Shown piece after piece: positions 16,494 through 24,787 of a stretch of 64,000 bases of DNA. The translations under genes and the position numbers were made by a program. This DNA comes from Streptomyces lincolnensis (lineage in GTDB: Bacteria; Actinomycetota; Actinomycetes; Streptomycetales; Streptomycetaceae), in the NCBI RefSeq assembly GCF_021173675.1, contig NZ_JAIHON010000009.1, forward strand, positions 496,001-560,000, read 5' to 3'. Below the pieces are notes generated by a model. It searched no databases. It was not told where the DNA came from and worked only from the letters and a program-made list of their open reading frames with translations. The stretch's first letter is position 1. The number at the start of each line of letters is the position of its first letter.

Positions 16494-16688
16494 TCAGAAC
16501 TTGATTCCGCCGAGGAGGCTCGCCAGGCTCTCGCCGCCCGCCTTGATGCTCGGGGCGATGGCGGTGCTCGCGAGGTAGAAGCCGAAGAGCGCGGCCACCA
16601 GGGCGTGCGAGGCCTTGAGCCCGTCCTTCTTGAAGAAGAGGAAGACGATGATGCCGAGCAGGACCACACCTGAGATGGACAGGATCAT
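16494..16688 (-). CDS. smeA: SmeA small membrane protein of sporulation septa
   Basis: A 64-residue protein with two hydrophobic segments (residues 3-19 and about 28-46) separated by the basic turn FFKKDGLK, and an amphipathic tail. It is immediately upstream of the sffA-like gene. In S. coelicolor SmeA localises to sporulation septa and recruits SffA; loss affects septation and spore maturation. A strong GGAGACC ribosome site precedes the ATG. The AT-rich 200-base region upstream probably carries a developmentally controlled promoter, but I could not identify a specific Whi or Bld regulator site in it. Confidence 0.9.
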   Translation of the reverse strand: MILSISGVVLLGIIVFLFFKKDGLKASHALVAALFGFYLASTAIAPSIKAGGESLASLLGGIKF

Positions 16689-16901
16689 TTGGGGTCTCCT
16701 GGTTCGTGGGGACAGTCACCATGAGTACTTCCAGGATCACAGCATGTATCCATACGATAAAAGGTGCAACCGGGTGATTTTCGGTGGATTTCACCCCTGT
16801 GGGCGAGCTGCTTGGGGTCGGTGGAGCAGGGGCTCACCCGGCGCGCGAGCCAGTACCCTGTCGATTCATCCGAACGGTGGTAACGAGAGGTGGTCCGGCC
16901 G

Positions 16902-17294
16902 ATGAGTGAAGCCCCCGACCCCGAGGTCGTGGAGCTGGCGACCAAGATCTTCGATCTGGCCCGGCAGGGGCAGGCCGAGGCGCTTGTGGCGTACGTCGAC
17001 GCGGGCGTTCCGGCCAACCTCACCAACGACCGCGGTGACTCCCTGCTGATGCTCGCCGCCTACCACGGTCACGCCGAGGCCGTACGCGCCCTGCTCGCCC
17101 GGGGCGCCGAGGCCGACCGCATCAACGACCGAGGGCAGAGCCCGCTCGCGGGAGCCGTCTTCAAGGGCGAGGAAGAGGTGATCAAAGCCCTGCTGGAGGC
17201 CGGCGCGGATCCGTCGGCGGGCACGCCGTCGGCCGTCGACACGGCCCGCATGTTCGGCAGGACACAGCTGCTCGAGTTGTTCGGCGCACACTGA
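16902..17294 (+). CDS. Ankyrin repeat protein
   Basis: A 130-residue, all-helical protein with about three ankyrin repeats. They are recognisable from DRGDSLLMLAAYHGHAEAVR near residue 45, DRGQSPLAGAVFKGEEEVIK near 77 and a last SAVDTARMFGRTQLLELF. Ankyrin repeats bind other proteins, so it is probably a small cytoplasmic adaptor; no partner is evident. The ATG at 16902 was chosen over a GTG four codons earlier because GAGAGGTGG is better spaced from it. It is divergent from smeA with 213 bases between, and is followed after 300 bases by the HEAT-like gene. Confidence 0.88.
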   Translation: MSEAPDPEVVELATKIFDLARQGQAEALVAYVDAGVPANLTNDRGDSLLMLAAYHGHAEAVRALLARGAEADRINDRGQSPLAGAVFKGEEEVIKALLEAGADPSAGTPSAVDTARMFGRTQLLELFGAH

Positions 17295-17489
17295 TACGGA
17301 CTCCCTGACCAGGGAAAACACAGAAAACGGGGGAGGCGGTAACGGGCCGCCGAAATTTCGGTCGCGGCAGACGGAAGTGCCGAGTCATCATGACGTCGTG
17401 GTTCACGGACACGATGGCTGGGCAGGTGATGCCGCACCGCGTGGGCCGTGATGCGGTCCGCATGGGCCACCGACGAGAGGCAGAGGAAG

Positions 17490-17549
17490 ATGGCTTACAG
17501 CAAGCAGGAAACGGCGGGCGCCCCGACGTGTTGTCACGCGGCCAGGTAA
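17490..17549 (+). CDS. Possible 19-codon leader peptide before the HEAT-like gene
   Basis: ATG at 17490, preceded by a strong AGAGGAAG ribosome site, opens a 19-codon frame reading MAYSKQETAGAPTCCHAAR and ends in TAA. It stops 45 bases before the HEAT-like gene. The adjacent Cys-Cys-His near its end is the kind of feature seen in cysteine-sensing or attenuating leader peptides. No terminator/antiterminator pair was found, so regulation is only a suggestion. The rest of the 17295-17594 spacer holds no other gene that I can support. Confidence 0.4.
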   Translation: MAYSKQETAGAPTCCHAAR

Positions 17550-17594
17550 TGCAGGTCCCCGGTTGCGTCGACGCTTGATGTGAGGCTGTTTCCC

Positions 17595-19016
17595 ATGTTC
17601 GATCCGGTCATAGCGCCCAGCGGTACGCTGCTCGGCCTGCTTCAGCGGGGCCGCGGCGACGGCACGCTGCACGCGCTCACCGCCCCGCGCGCCGAGGCGC
17701 TCGCGGCGTTGAACCACTGTGTGCTGCGAGATCCCCGCCACGACTGGCAGGTGGAGAACCGCTCCCTCTACTACGCCCGACTCTTCCTCGACCTGAACGG
17801 CGAGCTGGACGAGATCGAGGCACACCTCTTCGACGTCGTCGAGGACACCTTCGACACCGAGGAGTCCCGCACCGGGCTCGCCCTGGCGGTCCTCGGCCAC
17901 CTCGCCTCCTACGGCAGGCGGGACGCGCTCGCCCTGCTGCGCAGGTACGCCGCCTCCGGCTCCAACTGGGCCTGGGCCCTGGACGAACTGGCACTGCGCG
18001 ACGACGACGCCGGCCTACGGGCCCTCGCGGCGCCCGTCCTGGCCCGGTTCACGACCGACGCCGAGGGTGAGGCCGAGCTGGCCGCCGTCGTGCGTGACTC
18101 CTTCGAGCCACGGCCCTGGCGGCTGTGGGCCGACGACCCGCGCCCCTCCATCGCCACACGCGTGCGTGCCGCCCAGGAGACCGGCTGTTTCGACCGCTGG
18201 CAGCGGCAGATGCGACCTACCGGGCCCCGTCCGGGGTGGAGCGTGCAGGCCGTCTTCGAGTGGGCCCAGCAGGGCATGGACCGCGGTGCCGCGCTCCATG
18301 TGCCGGCCGCCCGCTGTCTGACCGCCGTCGCGGGACCCGAGGACCGCCCGGAGATCGTCCGGGCCGCTGAGGACGGCACCGACGGAGCCCGCTGTACCGC
18401 CCTGCGCTATCTCGCCGACAGCAACGATCCGGACGCCCTCGACCTGATCGAGGTCGCGGCGGCCACCGGCTCACCGACCGTCGTGGAAGCCGCCACGGAC
18501 GCCTTCGAACGCATGCGCAGTGTCGCCGCGGTCGACCGGGCACGCGGCTGGGCCCGACGGCCCGATCCCCTCGGCGCCGCCGCCGGGCGCATGCTCGCCT
18601 GCCGGGGCGCCGCCCAGGACAGCGACCTGGTCCTCGCGGCCCTGAGGGAGGCCGTGCGGGGCGAAGGACCCGACGCGCCGACCCTGTGGACCCTCGTCGA
18701 CGGCACCGGCCGGCTCGGCATCGCCTGCGCGGCCCCCGTCCTGCGCCACATCTACCGCGAGACCGCCTCCTCCCATCTGCGCGGCCGGGCCGCCCATGCC
18801 CTGGCCGCCACCGACCCCTCCTTCGCCACCGGGTTCGCCGTCGAGTGCCTGTGGGACTGCGAGGAGACCACCCGCGAGATCGCCGCCCGGTACGCCGAGA
18901 CCGGTGACGCCCGGGTCGTGGAGCGGCTGCGCAGGCTCGCCGCCGATCCGGCCGAGGAGGCCGAGGTCCAGACCGCCGTCCGCAGCCGCATCGGACCCGA
19001 CGCGACCGCCATGTGA
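17595..19016 (+). CDS. HEAT-repeat-like helical protein
   Basis: A 473-residue protein made almost entirely of short helical repeats of about 30-40 residues, seen as alternating LRALAAP, CTALRYLADSNDPDALDLI, GRAAHALAAT and similar blocks. This resembles HEAT/PBS-lyase repeat scaffolds, which bind proteins and have no catalytic residues. There are no membrane segments or signal peptide. The ATG at 17595 was preferred to a GTG at 17580 because GAGG lies 8-11 bases ahead of it. It follows an ankyrin gene, so two repeat-protein scaffolds stand together next to the sporulation pair. A role in that process is possible but not shown. Confidence 0.75.
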   Translation: MFDPVIAPSGTLLGLLQRGRGDGTLHALTAPRAEALAALNHCVLRDPRHDWQVENRSLYYARLFLDLNGELDEIEAHLFDVVEDTFDTEESRTGLALAVLGHLASYGRRDALALLRRYAASGSNWAWALDELALRDDDAGLRALAAPVLARFTTDAEGEAELAAVVRDSFEPRPWRLWADDPRPSIATRVRAAQETGCFDRWQRQMRPTGPRPGWSVQAVFEWAQQGMDRGAALHVPAARCLTAVAGPEDRPEIVRAAEDGTDGARCTALRYLADSNDPDALDLIEVAAATGSPTVVEAATDAFERMRSVAAVDRARGWARRPDPLGAAAGRMLACRGAAQDSDLVLAALREAVRGEGPDAPTLWTLVDGTGRLGIACAAPVLRHIYRETASSHLRGRAAHALAATDPSFATGFAVECLWDCEETTREIAARYAETGDARVVERLRRLAADPAEEAEVQTAVRSRIGPDATAM

Positions 19017-19202
19017 GCACTTCGGCCGGGGGCGCCCGACGGACAGGTCGCGCCCCCGGATGAACACGGGGTGACCGGCGGGGCAGACGGGCATGGACGC
19101 GGCCTGACCTGCTCAGGTGCGCAGCGGAACGCTCACGGGACGTTTGTCGTTCGGAAAGATCCACTTTGACGCGGCCACGTCCAGTACGGCGACAACACGG
19201 GT

Positions 19203-20336
19203 ATGCGTGTCGTCATCGTGACCGAGTCCTTTCCCCCCGATGTGAACGGCGTGGCCCACTGCGCGTTCCAGACCGCCCGGCACCTCGTAGACCGTGGTCA
19301 CTCTCCGCTCGTCGTCGCGCCGGCCACCGCGGCCGGTACCGGGCCCGGCGTGGACACCCTCGCGCCGTGCCCCGTCGTCCGTGTCCCCTCCCTCCCCCTC
19401 CCGGGCTACCCCCAGGTCCGCGTCGCGCTCCCCAGCCGGCGCGTGGCCGCGGCGATCGCCGAGCACCGTGCCGACGTCGTCCACCTGGCCAGCCCCTTCG
19501 TCCTCGGCGTCCGCGGCATGGCCGCCGCCGCCCGGCTCGGCATCCCCGCCGTGGCCGTCTACCAGACCGACCTCGCCGGATACGCCCGTACCTACGTCCA
19601 CGCGGGCGAGGCCGCCGCCTGGCGCCGTATCCGTTCCGTCCACGCCGCCGCCGACCTCACCCTCGCCCCGTCCAGCGCCGCCCTGCACGACCTGGAGGCA
19701 CATGGTGTGCCCCGGGTGAAGCTGTGGGCGCGGGGCGTGGACACCGTCCGCTTCCGTCCCGACCTCCGGGACGAGGCACTGCGCCGCGAACTCGCCCCGA
19801 ACGGCGAGCTGATCGTCGGCTACGTCGGCCGGCTCGCCCCCGAGAAGCAGGTCGAACTCCTGGCCGGCGCCTGCGGACTCGACGGGGTCCGGGTCGTGGT
19901 GGTCGGTGACGGACCGAGCGGGCCCTCGCTCGCCGAGACCCTGCCGGGCGCCGTCTTCCTCGGGCGCCGTACCGGCGACGAACTCGCCCGGATCTTCGCC
20001 TCGCTGGACGTCTTCGCACACACCGGCCCCTTCGAGACCTTCTGCCAGACCGTGCAGGAGGCCATGGCCAGCGGTGTGCCGGTCGTCGCGCCCGCCGCCG
20101 GCGGCCCGCTCGACCTGGTCGCCCACGGGCGCACCGGGCTCCTGGTCCCGCCGCGCGACGCCGCCGCCGTACGGGACGCGGTGTGGTCCCTGGCCGCCGA
20201 TCCCGCGCTGCGCGCCGCCTACGGGAGCGCCGCGCGTGCCATGGTCGAGGGGCGCACCTGGGCGGCCGTCGGCGACCAACTCATCGGGCACTACACCGAC
20301 GTGCTCGCCGGGCGCCGGACGGCGGTGGCGGCATGA
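19203..20336 (+). CDS. GT4 glycosyltransferase (MgtA/PimB-like mannosyltransferase)
   Basis: A 377-residue GT-B fold transferase. The N-terminus VVIVTESFPPDVNGVAHCAF is typical of actinobacterial alpha-mannosyltransferases such as MgtA. The acceptor-side AVYQTDLAGYARTY and the EX7E donor motif in GPFETFCQTVQEAMASGVPV (near residue 280) are complete. The likely donor is GDP-mannose and the product a membrane glycolipid or glycan; this is inferred from family only. It is the first of three tightly coupled genes: its TGA stop overlaps the ATG of the next gene. The AT-containing region 19140-19200 probably holds the promoter. Confidence 0.88.
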   Translation: MRVVIVTESFPPDVNGVAHCAFQTARHLVDRGHSPLVVAPATAAGTGPGVDTLAPCPVVRVPSLPLPGYPQVRVALPSRRVAAAIAEHRADVVHLASPFVLGVRGMAAAARLGIPAVAVYQTDLAGYARTYVHAGEAAAWRRIRSVHAAADLTLAPSSAALHDLEAHGVPRVKLWARGVDTVRFRPDLRDEALRRELAPNGELIVGYVGRLAPEKQVELLAGACGLDGVRVVVVGDGPSGPSLAETLPGAVFLGRRTGDELARIFASLDVFAHTGPFETFCQTVQEAMASGVPVVAPAAGGPLDLVAHGRTGLLVPPRDAAAVRDAVWSLAADPALRAAYGSAARAMVEGRTWAAVGDQLIGHYTDVLAGRRTAVAA

Positions 20337-21550
20337 GCAGGACAGCCACCGGCAGCACCCGCCGCGAGGCGCTGCGCATCGTGCGCCTCGCGAACTTCGT
20401 CGCGCCCGCGTCCGGCGGACTGCGCACCGCCCTCCGGGAACTCGGCAAGGGCTACCGGGCGGCCGGGCACGAGCCCGTGCTCGTCGTCCCCGGCGAGCGC
20501 GCGAGCGACCGCGAGACCGAGCAGGGACGCGTGATCACCCTGCCCGGACGGCTGCTGCCGGGCACCGGCGGCTACCGCGTCCTCACCGACAGGCGGCGTG
20601 TGGCGGCGCTCCTGGAGGAGCTCGCCCCCGACCGCCTGGAGGTCTCCGACCGGACGACCCTGCGGTGGACCGGCAAGTGGGCGCGGCGCGCCCGGATCCC
20701 CGCCGTGATGGTCTCCCACGAGACCGCCGACGGGGTGCTGCGCACCTGGGGCCTGTCCGAGAGCACCGCCCGACGGGCCGCCGACGCCCTCAACGTCCGT
20801 ACGGCACACACCTACGCGCGCGTGGTGTGCACCACGGAGTTCGCCGAGCGCGAGTTCGTGCGGATCGGGGCGCGCAACGTCGTACGCGCGCCCCTGGGCG
20901 TCGACCTGCTGGAGCGGCACCCGGCACTGCGCTGCCCCCGGCTGCGTGACCGGTACGCGCGGGCCGACGAGACCCTCCTGGTGACCTGCACCCGGCTGTC
21001 CGTGGAGAAGCGCCCGGGCACCGCGCTGGACGCCCTGGAGGCACTCGTACGGCGCGGTCGGCGGGCGGTGCTGGTGGTGGCCGGGGACGGGCCGCTGCGG
21101 CCGCGGCTGGAACAGCGGGCGCGGGAGCGCGGGCTGCCGGTGACCTTCCTCGGGCACGTCTCCGACCGCGGGCTGCTGGGCGCCCTCCAGGCGTCCGCCG
21201 ACGTGTGTCTGGCGCCCGGTCCCGCCGAGACGTTCGGGCTGGCCGCTCTGGAGGCGATGGCCTGCGGCACGCCCGTCGTGGTCAGCGCGTCGTCCGCGCT
21301 GCCCGAGGTGATCGGCTCCGCCGGGGCCGTCGCCGCCGACCGGGGCGACGCCTTCGCGGACGCCGTGGACCTGCTCCTCGAACAGTCCGTGGCCGAGCGG
21401 CGGGAAGCCGCACGCGCGCGTGCGGAGTGCTTCGGCTGGGACACGGCGGTGGCGGCCCTCCTCGCCGCGCACGACGCGGCGGCGCCCGCACCGCACACCC
21501 AGGTCGGGTCCGCGCCCGTGCGGCCCTTCGTGCCCGGCGGAACGGCATGA
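20333..21550 (+). CDS. GT4 glycosyltransferase, second of a coupled pair
   Basis: A 405-residue GT-B transferase. It has an N-terminal LANFVAPASGGLRTALRELG loop and, near residue 300, the donor-binding motif APGPAETFGLAALEAMACGT with both Glu of EX7E. The middle part (SHETADGVLRTW) differs from the preceding enzyme, so the two are not a recent duplication. It starts at an ATG overlapping the previous stop (ATGA) and its own stop overlaps the start of the SGNH gene in the same way. The C-terminal 30 residues are Pro/Ala-rich. Substrate unknown; an envelope glycolipid made by two successive sugar transfers is a reasonable guess. Confidence 0.85.
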   Translation: MSRTATGSTRREALRIVRLANFVAPASGGLRTALRELGKGYRAAGHEPVLVVPGERASDRETEQGRVITLPGRLLPGTGGYRVLTDRRRVAALLEELAPDRLEVSDRTTLRWTGKWARRARIPAVMVSHETADGVLRTWGLSESTARRAADALNVRTAHTYARVVCTTEFAEREFVRIGARNVVRAPLGVDLLERHPALRCPRLRDRYARADETLLVTCTRLSVEKRPGTALDALEALVRRGRRAVLVVAGDGPLRPRLEQRARERGLPVTFLGHVSDRGLLGALQASADVCLAPGPAETFGLAALEAMACGTPVVVSASSALPEVIGSAGAVAADRGDAFADAVDLLLEQSVAERREAARARAECFGWDTAVAALLAAHDAAAPAPHTQVGSAPVRPFVPGGTA

Positions 21551-22389
21551 GAGCGGTGCGGTTCGTGGCGCTCGGCGACTCGCTGACCGAAGGCGTGGGC
21601 GACCCCGTCGGCGACGGGTGGCGCGGCTGGGCCGCGCTGCTCGCCGACGGGCTCGCCGAGGGGCCGGTGGAGTTCACCAACCTCGCGGTCAGCGGGTCAC
21701 AGACCCGTGACGTGCTGGAGCGGCAGCTGCCCGCCGGGCTGGCCCTGCGGCCGGACGTCGTGTCCGTCGTGATCGGCGTCAACGACACCCTGCGCTGCAC
21801 GTTCGACATCCGGGCGGTGGCCGCGCGCCTGGACGCGGTGTACGCGGCCTTCACCGAGCAGGGCGCGGTCCTGCTCACGGCCTGTCTGCCGGATCCCGGT
21901 GCGATGCTCGGGCTGCCGGGCGCCCTGTCCCGGCCGCTGGCCCGGCGGCAGCGGGCCGTCAACGCCGTGGTCCACGCCCTGTCCGAGCGGCACGGGGCCG
22001 TGCATCTGCACGCCAGCGAGGGCGCCTGGCTCACGGACCGCGCGATGTGGAGCGCCGATCGGCTGCATCCGGGCGAGCGGGGGCACCGGCAGCTGGCCGT
22101 GCGGTTCCACGCGGTGCTGGCCGGGCGGGGCGTCGCGACGGGGGCCGCGCCCTCGCCCGAGCCGGAGTTCCCGGTGCCCACGAAGTCGGCGAGCCTGTGG
22201 TGGCTGGCCACGGCGGGCACCGGCTGGGTGGCCCGTCGGTGTACGGATCTCCTGCCGCAGCTGCTGACCCTCGCCGCCGACGAGATGCGGCACCGGGCCC
22301 GGGGAACCAGCGCGCGGCTCGATCTCCGGGCGTCCGCGGCGGTGTCGGCGGCGCTCGCGGCGTTGTCGGTGGAGCCCGACGTGGCGTGA
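21547..22389 (+). CDS. SGNH/GDSL-family esterase
   Basis: A 280-residue hydrolase without a signal peptide. The catalytic blocks are present: FVALGDSLTEGVG with Ser near residue 11 (block I), NLAVSGSQTRD (block II), VIGVNDTL (block III) and DRLHPGERGH with the Asp-His pair near residue 175 (block V). It should be an esterase or O-deacylase. The last 70 residues are an extra helical tail of unknown role. It overlaps the preceding glycosyltransferase gene by four bases, so it likely acts on the same product, for example trimming acyl groups from a sugar intermediate. That link is inference. Confidence 0.87.
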   Translation: MRAVRFVALGDSLTEGVGDPVGDGWRGWAALLADGLAEGPVEFTNLAVSGSQTRDVLERQLPAGLALRPDVVSVVIGVNDTLRCTFDIRAVAARLDAVYAAFTEQGAVLLTACLPDPGAMLGLPGALSRPLARRQRAVNAVVHALSERHGAVHLHASEGAWLTDRAMWSADRLHPGERGHRQLAVRFHAVLAGRGVATGAAPSPEPEFPVPTKSASLWWLATAGTGWVARRCTDLLPQLLTLAADEMRHRARGTSARLDLRASAAVSAALAALSVEPDVA

Positions 22390-22447
22390 GCGCTCCGGCG
22401 CGACCGCACACGCCGTGGACGGGTCAGCGGCCACACGCCGCGGAAGG

Positions 22448-23317
22448 TCAGCGGCGGCGTACCTCCACGAAGCGGACCGGTGTTCCTGGCGCGGCCTGGG
22501 CCGCCGCCGCCAGGTCCCGGTCGCGGACGACCGCGATCACCGGGTAGCCGCCGGTGGTCGGGTGGTCGGCGAAGAAGACCACCGGGCGCCCGTCGGGCGG
22601 GACCTGGACGGCGCCCAGGACCATGCCCTCGCTGGGGAGTTCACCGGGTCGGGCCCGCTCCAGGGCCGGTCCTTCCGTGCGCAGCCCGATGCGGTTGCTC
22701 GCGGAGGACACCCGGTACGTCCGTGCGGTGAAGGTCCGCAGGGCCTGCGGGGTGAACCAGTCGTCGCGCGGGCCCGGCGTCACCCGCAGCACGAGTTCGG
22801 CCGGGGGCGCCGGCTGCGGGGCGACGTCCACGCGCGGGTGCGGCCCTTCGGGGTTCCCCAGCGGGAGCACCGTGCCGTCCGTGAGGGGCGGTGGGCCGAG
22901 GCCGGACAGGAGGTCGGTGGAGCGGCTGCCGAGGACCGGCTCCACGGCCACACCGCCGCAGACGCCCACATAGGCGCGTACCCCCGAGACGGCCGCGCCG
23001 ACCTCCAGGAGCGCGCCGCCGGGCACGCGCACCGGCGCTCCCCACGCGACCGCGTGCCCGTCCACCGTGACCGGGCAGGGCGCGCCCGCGACCGCCACGG
23101 TGACCGTCGAACGAGGCCGCACCGCGCAGCCGTTCAGCGTGGTCTCCAGGACGGCGGCCCCGGGCCGGTTGCCCACCAGACGGTTGGCGAGGGCCGCCGC
23201 GGGACCGTCCAACGCGCCGGAACGGGGCACCCCCAGGTGGGCGTGGCCGGGGCGTCCGAGGTCCTGCACGGTGGTGAGCGCGCCGGCGCGCACGACGAAC
23301 AGCGCGCGGTCCGTCAT
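22448..23317 (-). CDS. pxpC: 5-oxoprolinase subunit PxpC (biotin-dependent carboxyltransferase-like)
   Basis: A 289-residue protein of the KipA/AHS2 family. Marker phrases are VVRAGALTTVQDLGRPGHAHLG at the start, LVGNRPGAAVLETTLNG, and near the end PVVFFADHPTTGGYPVIAVV. With PxpA and PxpB it forms the ATP-dependent bacterial 5-oxoprolinase, which opens 5-oxoproline to glutamate. Its ATG overlaps the pxpB stop (ATGA). This is the last gene of a five-gene minus-strand operon and converges with the SGNH esterase gene. Length is close to the family norm. Confidence 0.92.
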   Translation of the reverse strand: MTDRALFVVRAGALTTVQDLGRPGHAHLGVPRSGALDGPAAALANRLVGNRPGAAVLETTLNGCAVRPRSTVTVAVAGAPCPVTVDGHAVAWGAPVRVPGGALLEVGAAVSGVRAYVGVCGGVAVEPVLGSRSTDLLSGLGPPPLTDGTVLPLGNPEGPHPRVDVAPQPAPPAELVLRVTPGPRDDWFTPQALRTFTARTYRVSSASNRIGLRTEGPALERARPGELPSEGMVLGAVQVPPDGRPVVFFADHPTTGGYPVIAVVRDRDLAAAAQAAPGTPVRFVEVRRR

Positions 23318-23976
23318 GGGCGGCCCGCCGGAATCGTCGGCACGTCCGCGGCCGCCGGACCCGCCGGAGGCAGGGGGACGAACCGCACGCGCGTGCCCGG
23401 CGACAGCAGCGCCGCCGGTACGCGCGTGTGGTCCCACAGCACGGCGTCCGTGGTGCCGATCAGCTGCCAGCCGCCCGGGGACGAGCGCGGGTACACGCCC
23501 GTGTACGCGCCCGCCAGGGCCACCGAACCCGCCGGGACGGCCGTGCGCGGTGTGGCGCGGCGCGGGACGTCGTAGCGCGGCGGCAGGCCGGTGAGGTAGC
23601 CGAAGCCGGGTGCGAAGCCGCAGAACGCGACGCGGAACGCGGTGCCCGCGTGGATCCGGGCCACCTCCTCCTCGGCCACCCCCCAGTGCGCCGCCACGTC
23701 GGCCAGGTCCGGGCCGTCGTAGCGCACCGGGATGTCCACGACGTGCCCCGCGCGCGGGGGGACGTCCGGTATCCCGGAGGCGCCGAGTTCGGCGGCCAGC
23801 CGGGCCGGGTCGGCCAGGCCGTCGAGGAGGACCGTGCGGGCCGCCGGGACGATCTCGCGGACGGCGAGCAGGCCCTCGGCACGCCGGCGCAGCAGCTCCG
23901 CGTGCAGGGCCTGGGCCTCCTCGTCCGAGGCGACCTCGACGAGCAGGGCGCCGTCACCGACGGGCAGTGCCCTCAT
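23314..23976 (-). CDS. pxpB: 5-oxoprolinase subunit PxpB (KipI-like)
   Basis: A 220-residue AHS1/KipI-family protein. The conserved core is IPVRYDGPDLADVAAHWGVA at about residue 82, FCGFAPGFGYLTGLPPRYDV near 117 and SPGGWQLIGTTDAVLWD near 165. It partners PxpC and PxpA in the oxoprolinase complex; in Bacillus the KipI homologue also inhibits a sporulation kinase, but the pxpA neighbour favours the enzyme role. Start and stop each overlap the adjacent genes by four bases, so the three subunits are made together. Confidence 0.92.
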   Translation of the reverse strand: MRALPVGDGALLVEVASDEEAQALHAELLRRRAEGLLAVREIVPAARTVLLDGLADPARLAAELGASGIPDVPPRAGHVVDIPVRYDGPDLADVAAHWGVAEEEVARIHAGTAFRVAFCGFAPGFGYLTGLPPRYDVPRRATPRTAVPAGSVALAGAYTGVYPRSSPGGWQLIGTTDAVLWDHTRVPAALLSPGTRVRFVPLPPAGPAAADVPTIPAGRP

Positions 23977-24731
23977 GCGAAGGCCTCCACCCGGACACCG
24001 GACGCCTCCAGCCGCTCCCGCACGCGGCGGGCCAGGTCCACCGCGCCGGGCGTGTCCCCGTGCAGGCACAGGGACCGCGCGCGCACCTCGATGCGCGAGC
24101 CGGAGAGCGCGCCGACCGTGCCGAGGCGGGCCAGGTCCAGCGAGCGTTCCACGACCGCCCGCGGGTCGGTGACCACGGCGCCGTCCCGGTCGCGCGGTAC
24201 GAGCGTGCCCTCGTCGGTGTACGCCCGGTCCGCGAACGCCTCCGTGACCGAGGGCAGCCCGGCCTTCCCGGCCAGCTCCAGCAGGCGCGAGCCGGGCAGC
24301 CCCAGCACGGGCAGCGCGGGGTTCGCGAGGAGCACCCCGTCGACGACCGCGCCGGCCTGCTCCTCGTCACGCACGACCCGGTTGTAGAGCGCTCCGTGCG
24401 GCTTGACGTACGACACCCGCGAGCCCGCCGCGCGCGCGAACACCTCCAGGGCGCCGATCTGGTAGGCGACCTCGGCCGCCAGCTCGGCGGAGGGCACGTC
24501 CATCGCGCGGCGCCCGAAGCCAGCCAGGTCCCGGTAGGAGACCTGGGCGCCGATCCGTACCCCGCGCTCGGCCGCCAGGTCGCACACCCGCCGCATGGTG
24601 GCCGCGTCCCCGGCATGGAAGCCGCAGGCCACGTTGGCGCTGGTGACGACGGACAGCAACTGTTCGTCGTCGGTCAGCCGCCAGCGGCCGAAGCCCTCGC
24701 CGAGGTCGGCGTTCAGATCGATCGAGGCCAT
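23973..24731 (-). CDS. pxpA: 5-oxoprolinase subunit PxpA (LamB/YcsF family)
   Basis: A 252-residue cytoplasmic protein of the LamB/YcsF family. It has the invariant start MASIDLNADLGEGFGRW, then SANVACGFHAGD at about residue 32 and SYVKPHGALYN near 105. These belong to the polysaccharide-deacetylase-like barrel that acts with PxpB and PxpC. The complex uses ATP to hydrolyse 5-oxo-L-proline, a waste product of glutamine and glutathione chemistry. The ATG at 24731 is clear. It follows the DUF1445 gene by 56 bases. Confidence 0.95.
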   Translation of the reverse strand: MASIDLNADLGEGFGRWRLTDDEQLLSVVTSANVACGFHAGDAATMRRVCDLAAERGVRIGAQVSYRDLAGFGRRAMDVPSAELAAEVAYQIGALEVFARAAGSRVSYVKPHGALYNRVVRDEEQAGAVVDGVLLANPALPVLGLPGSRLLELAGKAGLPSVTEAFADRAYTDEGTLVPRDRDGAVVTDPRAVVERSLDLARLGTVGALSGSRIEVRARSLCLHGDTPGAVDLARRVRERLEASGVRVEAFA

Positions 24732-24787
24732 GGCTCCTTCGGGTCTCCTCGTCAGCTCGTGTTGCCTCGTCACCCGGTCCCGTCCCG

